Notes: generated from the sequence alone by a model not told the origin. DNA of 64,000 nt from Oceanobacillus polygoni (GCF_008304605.1 NZ_PIJY01000041.1:24867-88866), one strand, 5' to 3'. Shown: positions 42,883-52,839, counted from the first letter of the stretch. Numbers and translations: made by a program.

Positions 42883-44493
42883 TTATTGAATGGTTACATC
42901 TTTCAGCTGATACAGTCCAGATGCATCCGACCAGAAACCTTTTACTTCATCCCGATAACCCATAATGCGATCTGGGTGATAAAGAAATGCCATCGGGGAT
43001 TGTTCATTCAAGTAGTTTGCTGCTTCAACATACTTGTCCAATCGAACATCTTCATCCTGTTCGATACGGGCCTCGTGTAGCATTTGGTCAAATTCATCGT
43101 CTCGCATAAAGGTACGGTTTCCTGTAGTACCTACGTTTTCTGAATGGAAAAGCATATGCATTGGGTAATCCGCATCGCCGGTCCCAAGAGAGAGTCCAAG
43201 GATAAACATATCATGCTCGCCATTTCCTGTACTCTCCAAGTATGCTCCCCATTCAACAACTTCAATCGATACATCGACCCCGATTTCAGCTAATAAAGAT
43301 TGTGAATAAGTCGCAATGTCCATTCGTTCCTGGGAATCATTTGTCCAAATTGTTGTTGAAAAACCATCCGGGTATCCAGCTTCTGCTAATAATTCCTTGG
43401 CACCTTCAACATCATATTCAATTGCTTCGATGTCATCACTGTAGCCAAAGTTCGTATCGTTAACTGGACCTACCGCCACTTCACCAGCACCATCCAAAAT
43501 TCCATCTACCATTTCTTGTTTATTTAATGCCATTGTAACAGCTCTTCGGACTTTTGGATCATCAAACGGTTCTTTATCCATGTTGTATCCAAGATACGTG
43601 ATTGTCGCTCCATTTCGAAGATACACATTTGCTTCAGCACTCGCCTCTAATTGCTCCATATTTGTAGCTGTTAATGGATCAACAATATGAGCTTGTCCAG
43701 TTTCTAATTCTGCAACTCGGGTTAATGTTTCAGGCACGACTTTGAACGTTACTGTATCAACCTTAACCCCGTCTCCCCAATAATTTTCATTTTTCGTAAG
43801 TGTAATCTCCGTTCCTGGATCCCAGTTTTCAAATTCAAAAATTCCAGTCCCTGTTGGATTTTCATTCACATAGGAGCCATAATCTTCTCCCGCAGCAACA
43901 GCTTCATAGTCCGCTTCAATCACTTCCGGACTAATAATACTTGATGCATAATGGGCAAAATGTGCCGGAAGTGGTGCAAATGGAAACTCCGTTATAATTT
44001 GTACCGTATAATCATCGACTACTTCTACCTCTTCAATAAGATCAAAAAGCACCCTTCTTGGCGAAGCAAGATCCTCATCCAGAACTCGTTCGACATTTAA
44101 CTTTAATACCTCTGCATTAAATTCAGAGCCGTCATGGAAGGTCACTCCTTCTTTCAGCTTAAACTCCCATACATTATCCTCTATCGCTTCCCAGCTTTCA
44201 GCCAAAAGCGGCTCAAGCTCCATCTCATCGTTAAACCTTGTCAATGTTTCATAAATATTAATTTGAATATTCCCTGATGGCACGTCACTAGAAATATGTG
44301 GGTCTAATATCGTTGCATCGGATCCTGTAGCAATAATTAGATTCCCGCCTTCTGCTCCTACTTCTTCACTTGCATTTTCCTCTGCTTCAGCGCTATTCGT
44401 TTCTTCATTCGAATCCGGTTCACTTGCACAAGCGACCAGTGTAAAGACTAACGCTAGAAGTAATACCACTAGCTTCCATGCATGGTTTTTCAT
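42883..44493 (-). CDS. Peptide/glutathione-binding lipoprotein (SBP_bac_5)
   Basis: A 536-residue family 5 extracellular solute-binding protein. The signal peptide ends in a lipobox (LVACAS). The mature chain has the family signature ATILDPHISSD, VWEFKLKEGVTFHDGSEFNAEV and the terminal IMGYRDEVKGFWSDAS. In sequence style it is near the GsiB/DppA proteins that bind glutathione or small peptides. No permease or ATPase genes lie beside it, so it must use a transporter coded elsewhere. A gamma-glutamyltransferase and a lactate permease lie a few kb away, consistent with glutathione use, but this is only inferred. Confidence 0.87.
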   Translation of the reverse strand: MKNHAWKLVVLLLALVFTLVACASEPDSNEETNSAEAEENASEEVGAEGGNLIIATGSDATILDPHISSDVPSGNIQINIYETLTRFNDEMELEPLLAESWEAIEDNVWEFKLKEGVTFHDGSEFNAEVLKLNVERVLDEDLASPRRVLFDLIEEVEVVDDYTVQIITEFPFAPLPAHFAHYASSIISPEVIEADYEAVAAGEDYGSYVNENPTGTGIFEFENWDPGTEITLTKNENYWGDGVKVDTVTFKVVPETLTRVAELETGQAHIVDPLTATNMEQLEASAEANVYLRNGATITYLGYNMDKEPFDDPKVRRAVTMALNKQEMVDGILDGAGEVAVGPVNDTNFGYSDDIEAIEYDVEGAKELLAEAGYPDGFSTTIWTNDSQERMDIATYSQSLLAEIGVDVSIEVVEWGAYLESTGNGEHDMFILGLSLGTGDADYPMHMLFHSENVGTTGNRTFMRDDEFDQMLHEARIEQDEDVRLDKYVEAANYLNEQSPMAFLYHPDRIMGYRDEVKGFWSDASGLYQLKDVTIQ

Positions 44494-44753
44494 CCTGTTT
44501 CCCCCTTGTTTTATGTAAAATTCTATTTTAAATAATTTGATTATTCAAATTATTTAAAAGCGCACACTTCTTCCTCTTATCACTTTAGACAACACCATGT
44601 TTTATGTAATTTTCTTACTTTTAAGCGGTTACAAAACTCCCCCTCATCATAACCTATAAAGGAATTCCTGTCACTTCAAATATCAAATTGATTTTTTCAC
44701 ACAAATCGTATTTACTTAAACTAAAGATATTGAATGGGGGAATATTTTCAATT
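44494..44753. other. Divergent intergenic region
   Basis: About 260 AT-rich bases between the binding-protein gene and a divergent membrane-protein gene. It should hold both promoters. No distinct operator was recognised apart from a short ATTTAAATAATTTGATTATTCAAATTATTT-type imperfect palindromic region near 44524-44554. Confidence 0.35.
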
Positions 44754-45398
44754 ATGGGGTTACTACTCAACTATCAATGGGAAATCTTTATTGCATTAGA
44801 AATTATATCCGTGTTATCGCTTCTCATCTTTGGTGTTATCCGCTATTTTTTCAACAAACAAAAACTTAGCCTGCTCTTTCTTCTATTGTTTATCATTCTA
44901 TTGATTTTAGAAGCTCTCTTAGGTCTATTGATATACCAAGAAACTGGAGAGATTTCTACCTTTTTAATTATCATTAGCCTTTTTGTTATCTATGCATGTA
45001 CATTTGGAATCTTTGATTTTATGAAGCTTGATCGTTGGATGCGACATAAAATTGGCGGATGGCGTGGGATACAGCTGCTCACTGAAAAAGATATTCGTAT
45101 CATGGACAGACAAAAGGACCCGAAATATACCGCTAAAAAATATCGCCGGAGTTCTACTGTTCACCTAATCGTGTTTGTTACTGTCCAAGCTGGATTTTGG
45201 ATTTACGGAACAGGAGGTACTAGTGATTTATTGGATTATATAAGAGATCTTTCTTGGATTGGAACAGAGAATGTTGCTGAGACACCGTATGCAAATGATA
45301 CGATTTACGGGATATCGATGATTTGGGGACTTATTTTTATTATCGATTTTATTTGGTCATGGTCGTACACCGTTTTCCCTGCGAAAAAGAAAGATTGA
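44754..45398 (+). CDS. Integral membrane protein, unknown function
   Basis: About 214 residues with five or six hydrophobic segments: three near the N-terminus, one before a central charged cytoplasmic stretch (DFMKLDRWMRHKIGGWRG, then DRQKDPKYTAKKYRRSS) and two more toward the C-terminus. The ATG at 44754 is preferred because the preceding 22 codons of the open frame lack membrane character; the GGGGGA site before it is 12 bases away. No family with known function was recognised. Single gene with a shared terminator. Confidence 0.7.
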   Translation: MGLLLNYQWEIFIALEIISVLSLLIFGVIRYFFNKQKLSLLFLLLFIILLILEALLGLLIYQETGEISTFLIIISLFVIYACTFGIFDFMKLDRWMRHKIGGWRGIQLLTEKDIRIMDRQKDPKYTAKKYRRSSTVHLIVFVTVQAGFWIYGTGGTSDLLDYIRDLSWIGTENVAETPYANDTIYGISMIWGLIFIIDFIWSWSYTVFPAKKKD

Positions 45399-45417
45399 GT
45401 TCTATTTTAAAAACTTA

Positions 45418-45454
45418 AAATCATCGATGAAGCCGTCTGCTTCACCGATGATTT
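45418..45454. terminator. Bidirectional terminator
   Basis: AAATCATCGATGAAGC and GCTTCACCGATGATTT pair with one mismatch between the convergent membrane-protein and lactate permease genes; T-rich on both sides. Confidence 0.8.
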
Positions 45455-45460
45455 CTCTGT

Positions 45461-47074
45461 TTAACCTCCTATAAAATGCAATAATACCGTCACAGCTGAG
45501 ACACTAACACCTGCAATCAATGCGAAGATAAGCGTAACCTTGTACACTTCCGACTCTCTTCCTTGCGCGTTCGCTGTACTTGTTCCTAACACAATATTGG
45601 CTGGTGCAATGACATTACCAATTGCTCCACCTGTTGATTGTGCGGCAATAACGAGTGGCAAGGATAAGCCTTCCATCGAATTTACAACAGATCCATGTAA
45701 TGGCGAGAACAGCACATTGGATGACGTATTCGATGACGTCATAAATGCACCAATAATCCCAATGACATTTGCTAATCCAGCATAAACAGCTGGTGGTGAT
45801 ACTTCGGCAATTCCAAGGGCAAGTACGTTTGTTTGTCCAGCATTTTCCATAATCATGGTCATGGTTAAAAATCCAGTTATTGCTAGGGATGCCCCTAGAG
45901 CATTATCTTTTAAGCCAGAAAATACATTTTGGGTCGTATTTTTATGATGTAATCCTAAATGCTTGTACCAGAAAAAGGCAAAGATAACCGACACAAGTAA
46001 ATAGAATCCTGGATGCGTAAACGGAGAGATAGGAGAATACGCTTCTTCAGCTTCCATTTCAAAACCATATCCCGTTTCAACTGCCGGAAAGGAAGGTCCA
46101 ATTTGAAATTGATCTAGAAAGCTTTGAATTGGTCCGATTCCAAGAAACACGATACTAACTACCGACAAGACGTAATATGGCATAAATGCTTGGTGTAATG
46201 ATATATCCGGCTTCTCTTCCGATTTTGAATCCGTTTCTTCAAGAATGTCCGTTAACTCTTCCGTCTCTGATTTTTCTCTGTATTTCTTTCGTTTGGAAAG
46301 CATAAATAAGGCACCAAAAGCTAAAATCGCTGGGATAAACGTGCTTAGCTCAGCGTTAAAGCTTACCATTGCAAGCTGTCCCCCACCATGAATAACCGAA
46401 ATAATCACGACAGCTAGAAAACCTTCCTTGACACCTTTCCATTTAGCAAATAACCAACAAATCATTAGCCCGCCTATTATATTTGGTAGCCATAAAAGAA
46501 TACCCGTATATAGAAGTGTTAATGTCGTATCCTCAATCTGCACTGCATTTATCGTAGCAATCCAGCCGACACCGAGCGTTCCGAACATATTCGCCCAGGA
46601 ATGTCCAATTAAAGGGATGACAATTGCAGCGACAGGCTTCACACCTAATCCCACTAAAAGTGGTGCTACAACAGCGATCGGCACACCGAATCCTGCTACA
46701 CCTTGAAGAAAAGAAGCAAATACCCAGCCAAATCCAAGGACTAGAAACAAGTAATTTTCACTATGATTTTGTACCTCTTCCCGAATGACTTTAAACGATC
46801 CGGATTCATCGGTAACATGGTAGAGCAATAAAGCAAACCATACAACGAGCAGGATAAAAAATGCTTCCCACAGTCCTTTTCCAAATCCAACTGCCAAATT
46901 ATCCAAAGGAGCTTCAAACATGAAGTAGCCTAGTAATGTCGCCACCCCCATCGCAACCCATCCCGAGGTACCACCAGACCACTTAAAGACAACTAACATG
47001 AGTAAAAGCAGGACTAATGGTGTGATAGCTAATAGCCAATGTAATAAATCAAGCGGTAAATTATTTTCCATCAT
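45461..47074 (-). CDS. lctP: L-lactate permease
   Basis: About 537 residues, LctP/LldP family of lactate:proton symporters, with twelve or more helices. Family marks are FLQGVAGFGVPIAVVAPLLVGLG, GHSWANMFGTLGVGW and, near the C-terminus, SSNTSSNVLFSPLHGSVV with AQSTGGAIGNVIAPANIVLG. TTG 47086 opens the frame but lies in the GGAGG site; ATG 47074 (or the next, 47071) is the start. It follows the gamma-glutamyltransferase gene by 16 to 30 bases, so the two are probably one transcript. Confidence 0.93.
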   Translation of the reverse strand: MMENNLPLDLLHWLLAITPLVLLLLMLVVFKWSGGTSGWVAMGVATLLGYFMFEAPLDNLAVGFGKGLWEAFFILLVVWFALLLYHVTDESGSFKVIREEVQNHSENYLFLVLGFGWVFASFLQGVAGFGVPIAVVAPLLVGLGVKPVAAIVIPLIGHSWANMFGTLGVGWIATINAVQIEDTTLTLLYTGILLWLPNIIGGLMICWLFAKWKGVKEGFLAVVIISVIHGGGQLAMVSFNAELSTFIPAILAFGALFMLSKRKKYREKSETEELTDILEETDSKSEEKPDISLHQAFMPYYVLSVVSIVFLGIGPIQSFLDQFQIGPSFPAVETGYGFEMEAEEAYSPISPFTHPGFYLLVSVIFAFFWYKHLGLHHKNTTQNVFSGLKDNALGASLAITGFLTMTMIMENAGQTNVLALGIAEVSPPAVYAGLANVIGIIGAFMTSSNTSSNVLFSPLHGSVVNSMEGLSLPLVIAAQSTGGAIGNVIAPANIVLGTSTANAQGRESEVYKVTLIFALIAGVSVSAVTVLLHFIGG

Positions 47075-47102
47075 TAATTCCTCCAAAAATCAATTAAAAA
47101 GA

Positions 47103-48752
47103 TTACCAGCACAAGGCAATTCCATCCCCACGAGGGTCCGCACCAGCGCTGTATACGCCTCTTTCTTGATCAATAATAATTCCCTGTGCATGGCCCATTG
47201 TCTGGGAATAATCCTCTACGATTTCAACCTCGTGTCCGCGTTTTCGTAAATCATTAATAATTTCATCTGGAACTCTTCCTTCCAGTTTAAGCGTAGAACT
47301 GTTTTCACCCCATGTTCTGCCATACAACCAACGCGGCGCTTCAATTGCCTGCTGCATGTTGTACCCAAAATCGATAACCTTTGTAAGCATGGCACATTGC
47401 GTTTGAGGCTGTCCTTCTCCCCCCATCGCTCCAAATAGCATGAATGGCTTACCGTCCTTCAATGCCATTCCTGGAATGATGGTATGAAACGTACGCTTAT
47501 TCGGCTCTAGTGTATTGGGATGATTTTCATCCAAACTAAAGTGGGATCCTCGATTCTGCAAGAAGAAACCACATCCTTCTGGCATAAATCCCGAACCGAA
47601 TTCATGGAAAATACTTTGTATGAGAGAGATACTGTTCCCTTCTTTATCAACGACACTAAGATAAGCTGTATCCCGCCCGATATCAACTTCCGGAAGCTCT
47701 TCTAGTTGTTCTTCTTGATATACTTCATCCCAAGAAAAATGGTCGTAAACCTCTGATGAAAAAGATTTAGATAGGAGCTCATCGTAAGGAAGATCAATCG
47801 TTTCGAGATCTGTAACCCATTCGTCCCGAAAACGAAATTTAAGCTTAGCAGCTTCAGCTAGAAGGTGATAATATTCTGGAGTACCATCTTGAATCGAGGT
47901 CATATCGTTTTTCTCTAACATGTTTAGCATCATTAATACAGCAATACCTTGTGTGTTCGGTTTTACTTGATAGATTTCATATCCTCTATAACTAGTAGAT
48001 AATGGACGTTCCCATTCGAGGCTGTGTTCTTTAAAATCCTCTTTTACTAGAAGACCATCATGTTTCTCCATCGAAGCAATTATCTTGTCGGTAATTTCTC
48101 CATTATAAAAGGCATCTCTTCCCGATTGAGCTATTTGCTTGAAAGACCAAGCTAAATCAGACTGAACGAGCAGTTCCCCTGCTAAAATGGGACGGTCATT
48201 TTTAAAGAATACTTGTTTTGTAGTAGACTGCTCACTTAATAATTCAGCTTTCTCTTGAATAAAGTTACTCACCTTATCCGTGATTGGAAAGCCATTCTCA
48301 GCATAATGAATCGCATCTTCAAACAAAGTTTCCCACTCTAGCTTTCCATATTGCTGATGCAGCTCCCACCAGCCATCCACAGTTCCTGGAATCGTGTTCG
48401 CTGCTAATGGTCCACGTTCTGGAATCTCGCCAAGATCTTTTTGTTTGTATACCTCTCGGGTTACACGGCTTCCTGACTTACCGCTTCCATGCATCGAATT
48501 GACTTCTTTCCCATGCCGATCCCAGATTAAGGCGAATAGATCCCCGCCTAACCCTGCCATATGTGGAATAACAACACAAAGCACAGCATTAACAGCAATT
48601 GCTGCCTCCACCGCATGACCACCTTGATCTAGGATTCCTTTCCCAGTTTGCGTAGCTAAATAGTGAGGTGACGTTACAGCACCATTAATTCCCTCTGCTA
48701 CTGGCCTCCCCGTCTCCAAAAAAGAGTAATTTTTACCTTTGTGAAGTCCCAA
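47103..48752 (-). CDS. Gamma-glutamyltransferase family protein (YwrD-like)
   Basis: A 549-residue N-terminal-nucleophile hydrolase. The autoprocessing Thr is at about residue 362 in GRDTAYLSVVDKEGN; AVEAAIAVNAVLCVVIPHMAGLGGD and the C-terminal GAMGGEGQPQTQ are typical of the family. No signal peptide is present, unlike secreted Ggt, which matches the cytoplasmic YwrD branch. TTG 48752 lies 7 bases after AGGAGGT and is chosen over the open frame's start at 48815. It presumably cleaves gamma-glutamyl compounds such as glutathione or their analogues. Confidence 0.9.
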   Translation of the reverse strand: MGLHKGKNYSFLETGRPVAEGINGAVTSPHYLATQTGKGILDQGGHAVEAAIAVNAVLCVVIPHMAGLGGDLFALIWDRHGKEVNSMHGSGKSGSRVTREVYKQKDLGEIPERGPLAANTIPGTVDGWWELHQQYGKLEWETLFEDAIHYAENGFPITDKVSNFIQEKAELLSEQSTTKQVFFKNDRPILAGELLVQSDLAWSFKQIAQSGRDAFYNGEITDKIIASMEKHDGLLVKEDFKEHSLEWERPLSTSYRGYEIYQVKPNTQGIAVLMMLNMLEKNDMTSIQDGTPEYYHLLAEAAKLKFRFRDEWVTDLETIDLPYDELLSKSFSSEVYDHFSWDEVYQEEQLEELPEVDIGRDTAYLSVVDKEGNSISLIQSIFHEFGSGFMPEGCGFFLQNRGSHFSLDENHPNTLEPNKRTFHTIIPGMALKDGKPFMLFGAMGGEGQPQTQCAMLTKVIDFGYNMQQAIEAPRWLYGRTWGENSSTLKLEGRVPDEIINDLRKRGHEVEIVEDYSQTMGHAQGIIIDQERGVYSAGADPRGDGIALCW

Positions 48753-48982
48753 ATAAAATACCTCCTGTATGATTAATTTGCATTCCCTGTACCTTTTCCC
48801 CCAATCGCTTTCCATAAAAACGTTAATTTTAAGGACTTTAGACTTTCCTTCAATTTTTGGGCGAATGTGATCCAGTTAAATTGACGTGACGAATAAAAAA
48901 TCACTCAAACAAAAATGAATCTTTTTTCACCCCTAGCACGTATTTAAACAAAGCTATATCGTTATAAGAGGAGAAATTAAGC

Positions 48983-49489
48983 ATGGCAACTACTCCAAAA
49001 CGTCCAAAGCTTATAATTCCAAAAAACAAAAGTGAATGGGTATGGGATGGTATTGGCTTTCCAAGTTATATTGGCTCCATTTTGTTATTAATCATTAATT
49101 GGGATTCACTGCCAGACCAAGTTCCAGCACATTATAATGCGATCGGAGAAGTAACTCGTTGGGGTGCGAAATGGGAGCTGTTGATTTTACCAAGTATAGG
49201 TGTTTTCATACTGGTTTTGATGCAGCTATTTGAGAAGTATCCTGAAATGCATAACTATCCCCAGCGACTCAACGCAACCAATGCGGAACAGTTTTACCAA
49301 AATAGCAGAAAAATGATCAATCAGATTAAAAATATATGTCTCATCCTTTTTGCTTACATTCTCTATGCATCAGTTTCTATTGCATTAGACTGAGGAAATG
49401 CTCTGGGAAGCTTGTTCCTGCCTATAGCTATACTGAGCGTATTTATTTCGATTATCATAGGGATTGTAAACCAGCGTAGAATATACTAG
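48983..49489 (+). pseudogene. DUF1648 membrane protein with an internal TGA
   Basis: The frame begins MATTPKRPKLIIPKNKSEW, contains the DUF1648 core (INWDSLPDQVPAHYNAIGEVTRWGAK) and three membrane helices. After 136 codons a TGA (49391-49393) interrupts it. The same frame continues for 31 more codons (GNALGSLFLPIAILSVFISIIIGIVNQRR) to a TAG at 49487, restoring the final helix expected in the family. A single GGA to TGA change would explain it. The truncated 136-residue protein may still be made. Read-through, pseudogenisation and sequence error are all possible. Confidence 0.75.
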
Positions 49490-49543
49490 TATGGATTAAA
49501 ATTTTTATATAGAAAAAACCAGGAATTCGAGGTAAGTAAACAT

Positions 49544-51904
49544 ATGAGTGAAAAAACAATTATCAACGCAGACAACGCTTATCATACAGCAGAACAAAGA
49601 GCCAAGGCGTATTTTAATTCCTTGTCGGTTCAGCATGCTGACCAATCGTATATTCAAGCATTAATAAAGGACTTTGAAATATGGAAACAGGATCATGTTC
49701 AGCGTCGCTCGTTATTTTCCACGTTATCAAATAAAAAACAGCAGGATGATTACAAGTTTCTCCAATCGTTGAAGATGACAGGGAAATTAGATCCGTATCT
49801 GGATCGAAGCATTTCCTATATCTTCATGCGGGACATGGGGCATGCGCTTGATTCTCCAGCTACACAAAAACGGATTCAGCGTGTTGTCGATCGGTTAAAG
49901 AAGCAGCTCACCAGGAAGAAATCTGATCAAGATGACATGTTTAGCATGACCAAATTGTATCGGATGGCTGAGAAAAATGGGATTGAGTCAACATTTATTT
50001 GGATAACGGAAAAGTTAAATAGGGTTACCGATAATATACCAGCGGGTATGGATGCCGAAGAAGCGCAGCGTAAATTAATTAAGATTATTGCTGGATTAGT
50101 CATGCAGGCAGTAGAAGAAATGGGAGATGACATCACGCAGGAAGAGAAGTCCTCCAAGCTCGAGCAAGCAATTCGACTAGGCTATGCCTATGGTCTCACC
50201 TATCCATTTATTGATGATTTACTCGATTCCAATGTATTATCTGCGGATGAGAAAAATCGTTATTCCCAGCTGATTCGAGTCACACTCGTTACAGGGGTTG
50301 TTCCCCCGTTAGGTGAATGGACTGGAAAAAACGGGAAGCATATGCGCTTTATTCATTCCGAGCTGAAGGCTGCGTTTGAATTGATTCAGGAAAGTCTTCC
50401 TGCTGAGGACTGGGAAGCTTTCCTCGAACAAGCTTTTGTTTTTTATCAATCACAGGAAGTTGAGCGTGTAAAGGATTTAGAAAATGACACGTATACGAAT
50501 GAAGAGCTGTATATTCCCGTTATTTTAAAATCGGCGGCATCTCGGCTAATCGTTCGCTCGATTATTGATGCTTCGGTGGATGAGGGGATTGATCAACGGA
50601 CATTTTATTATGGAATTTACAATCAGCTTGCAGATGATTTTACCGACATGGCCGATGACCGGCAAGGCGGCAGAGTAACACCGTATACCTATTACCTGGA
50701 GCATCATGAGAAGCGGAAGGATCTGATTAATCCGTTTGAGCTTTATTGGACGGTCATCGCCAACTTCATTCACAACGTGTACGATTCCGAGCCACAGGCG
50801 CGTGAAGTGATTCTATCTCGGGCAATCAATAGTTTGAAGCGATTTAAGGCGAAAAAAGGAGAGCAAAAATATGCGCAAGTGATGGGTCTCCTTTTTTCCG
50901 GGATTCCCTCGTTACAGCAAACCGTTGATGATCTCGTTCAACACGCAACAGACGTGGAATTTTTTGATAAATTAATTCGTGATCGTATGATTCGTAACTT
51001 GCGACAAGATCGGGAAGAAGAGGACGTTTTTGTCACACAGGCAAGAAGGGTAAGAGAGGATTTAAATGCAAGCCTGCCGATTTCTCAGGCAGAAGAAAAC
51101 GTTCTAATCGACGAGCCAATGATGGAAGCGGCGAATTATAGCTTAGGTAGCACGGGAAAACGGCTACGTCCGATTATTACCTGGTTTATGGGTATAGAGG
51201 AGTATGGCTTGGATAAACAGGCAATCCAACCGCTTTTAAAATCGTTGGAATATATGCATACTGCTTCCTTGATCTATGATGACTTACCAGCTCAAGATAA
51301 TGCGGATTTTCGTAGGGGAAATCCAACCTTACACCGAGCATATAATACAGCTACCGCAGAGTTAACTGGTCTTTATTTAACGCAACAAGCGGTGGCAGAG
51401 CAGGCATCTCTTGAAAGTTTTGATGCCAAAACTGTCCTCCACCTCATTCACTATTCGGCAAATGTGACGGCTGACATGTGCCGGGGACAAGCGATGGATT
51501 TGCAGACAAAGGGAGAGCAACTGACACTGGAGCAACTGAATGAGATGTGCTTTTATAAAACCGGACTAGGATTCGAGGCTGCCCTTATGATGCCAGCAAT
51601 TCTAGCTGGTGCAAGTGAATCCCAGAAGCAAGCATTGAAACAATTCGCACGTCATGCAGGAATTGCCTTCCAGATTAAGGATGACTTGCTTGATGTGGAG
51701 GGAGATCCAACGACACTTGGTAAATCTCCATTTCGAGATAAAGAAAATAACAATTCCACGTTCGTTTCCGTTCTCGGGATTGAAGCTGCGAAAAAAGAAA
51801 TGTGGGAGCATTATTGTTTGGCAATGGAGACCTTGCAAGCATTAAACCATAAAAATCCGTTTTTAAAACATGTGTTGAATTATTTTGTGCATCGTGGGTA
51901 TTGA
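49544..51904 (+). CDS. Two-domain class I isoprenoid synthase
   Basis: A 786-residue protein. The C-terminal part (about 505-786) is a polyprenyl diphosphate synthase: GKRLRP at 538, the first Asp-rich motif DDLPAQDNADFRRG from 579, the second motif DDLLDVEGD from 713 and KSPF after it. The N-terminal half (about 1-480) is all-helical and has its own pair of Asp-rich sequences at the spacing of class I isoprenoid synthases: YPFIDDLLDS (DDLLD at 224) and YNQLADDFTDMADDRQGGRVTPYTYY (from 360). This suggests a chain-elongating enzyme fused to a second isoprenoid enzyme, perhaps a terpene cyclase or phytoene/squalene-synthase-like domain. The product is unknown. No other terpenoid gene is adjacent; a terminator follows. 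Confidence 0.85.
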   Translation: MSEKTIINADNAYHTAEQRAKAYFNSLSVQHADQSYIQALIKDFEIWKQDHVQRRSLFSTLSNKKQQDDYKFLQSLKMTGKLDPYLDRSISYIFMRDMGHALDSPATQKRIQRVVDRLKKQLTRKKSDQDDMFSMTKLYRMAEKNGIESTFIWITEKLNRVTDNIPAGMDAEEAQRKLIKIIAGLVMQAVEEMGDDITQEEKSSKLEQAIRLGYAYGLTYPFIDDLLDSNVLSADEKNRYSQLIRVTLVTGVVPPLGEWTGKNGKHMRFIHSELKAAFELIQESLPAEDWEAFLEQAFVFYQSQEVERVKDLENDTYTNEELYIPVILKSAASRLIVRSIIDASVDEGIDQRTFYYGIYNQLADDFTDMADDRQGGRVTPYTYYLEHHEKRKDLINPFELYWTVIANFIHNVYDSEPQAREVILSRAINSLKRFKAKKGEQKYAQVMGLLFSGIPSLQQTVDDLVQHATDVEFFDKLIRDRMIRNLRQDREEEDVFVTQARRVREDLNASLPISQAEENVLIDEPMMEAANYSLGSTGKRLRPIITWFMGIEEYGLDKQAIQPLLKSLEYMHTASLIYDDLPAQDNADFRRGNPTLHRAYNTATAELTGLYLTQQAVAEQASLESFDAKTVLHLIHYSANVTADMCRGQAMDLQTKGEQLTLEQLNEMCFYKTGLGFEAALMMPAILAGASESQKQALKQFARHAGIAFQIKDDLLDVEGDPTTLGKSPFRDKENNNSTFVSVLGIEAAKKEMWEHYCLAMETLQALNHKNPFLKHVLNYFVHRGY

Positions 51905-51923
51905 GGTTAGCGCAAACATGGAA

Positions 51924-51967
51924 AATGACTAGCAAATTGCAAGAAGGTTTGTTAGTCATTTTTTTAC
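51924..51967 (+). terminator. Terminator of the isoprenoid synthase gene
   Basis: AATGACTAGCAAA and TTTGTTAGTCATT pair over 13 bp with one G-U, followed by TTTTTT. Confidence 0.88.
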
Positions 51968-51987
51968 CAAATAACTGGAGGTGCAAT

Positions 51988-52839
51988 ATGAATTATAAAA
52001 GGTGTTCAGAAGTAGATAGGTCATTGATTCATCAAGCATTTTTAAATGGTTACGCAGACTATGCCATTCCGATGAATATACCACTTGAACCATTCTTTGA
52101 AAGATTCTTTGGACCTGAAGGAAATACGTTAGAAGACTCCTTTATTGCCTTTCAATCTGATGAACCTGTTGGATTAATATTTGGCGGTATCAGAACCTTT
52201 GATGGGTACAAAAACTTACGATGTGGCACCTTATGTGTAACGCCCAAATACCGTGGAGAAGGTGTGAGTCAAGCTCTATTCCGCTTGTTTGTGCAGAATG
52301 GAACCGATCAGCTTTGTGACCGATTTAGTTTAGAAGTACTATCAGACAACGACCGTGCCATCCGTTTCTATGAAAAACAAGGTTATAAAAAGAACCATAC
52401 ACTCAGCTATTTCAGTAAATCAGTGGAAAACAATCAATTGAAACATACGATAGTGGATCATATTACGATTAAAGCGGTTGAATTACCTGTAGCAGAAGCA
52501 GTGAGAAAGGCTATTTTTTCTACCCATATCAACTGGCAAAATGAAGTGGAGTATTTCATGAAGGATCATACTGCCCATTGTTTTGCTGCTTATCTCGATA
52601 AACAAATAGTAGCTACTATGGTCGTTACAGATGCGGGTAAAATTTACTTTTTATATGTAAGTGAAGATGAAAGGCATAAAGGAATTGCCAGTAATCTTTT
52701 AGCACATGCAATAAACGAACGAAGCCTGAAAAAGCTAACGATCAGTATGCCTGATAATATTGATATGAATGAATTTCTTAGAAAGCTTGGATTTAAGAAA
52801 GCGAATATAGAGCAATTTGAAATGGTTAAAATGGTTTAA
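51988..52839 (+). CDS. Double-GNAT acetyltransferase
   Basis: About 283 residues made of two GNAT-like halves. The first (1 to about 140) has the acetyl-CoA loop in LCVTPKYRGEGVSQALFRLF and RFYEKQGYKK; the second (about 160-283) has LYVSEDERHKGIASNLLAHA. The ATG at 51988 follows GGAGGTG by 6 bases; the longer open frame runs back through the terminator. Such double GNATs modify small amines or antibiotics; the acceptor is unknown. Confidence 0.85.
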   Translation: MNYKRCSEVDRSLIHQAFLNGYADYAIPMNIPLEPFFERFFGPEGNTLEDSFIAFQSDEPVGLIFGGIRTFDGYKNLRCGTLCVTPKYRGEGVSQALFRLFVQNGTDQLCDRFSLEVLSDNDRAIRFYEKQGYKKNHTLSYFSKSVENNQLKHTIVDHITIKAVELPVAEAVRKAIFSTHINWQNEVEYFMKDHTAHCFAAYLDKQIVATMVVTDAGKIYFLYVSEDERHKGIASNLLAHAINERSLKKLTISMPDNIDMNEFLRKLGFKKANIEQFEMVKMV

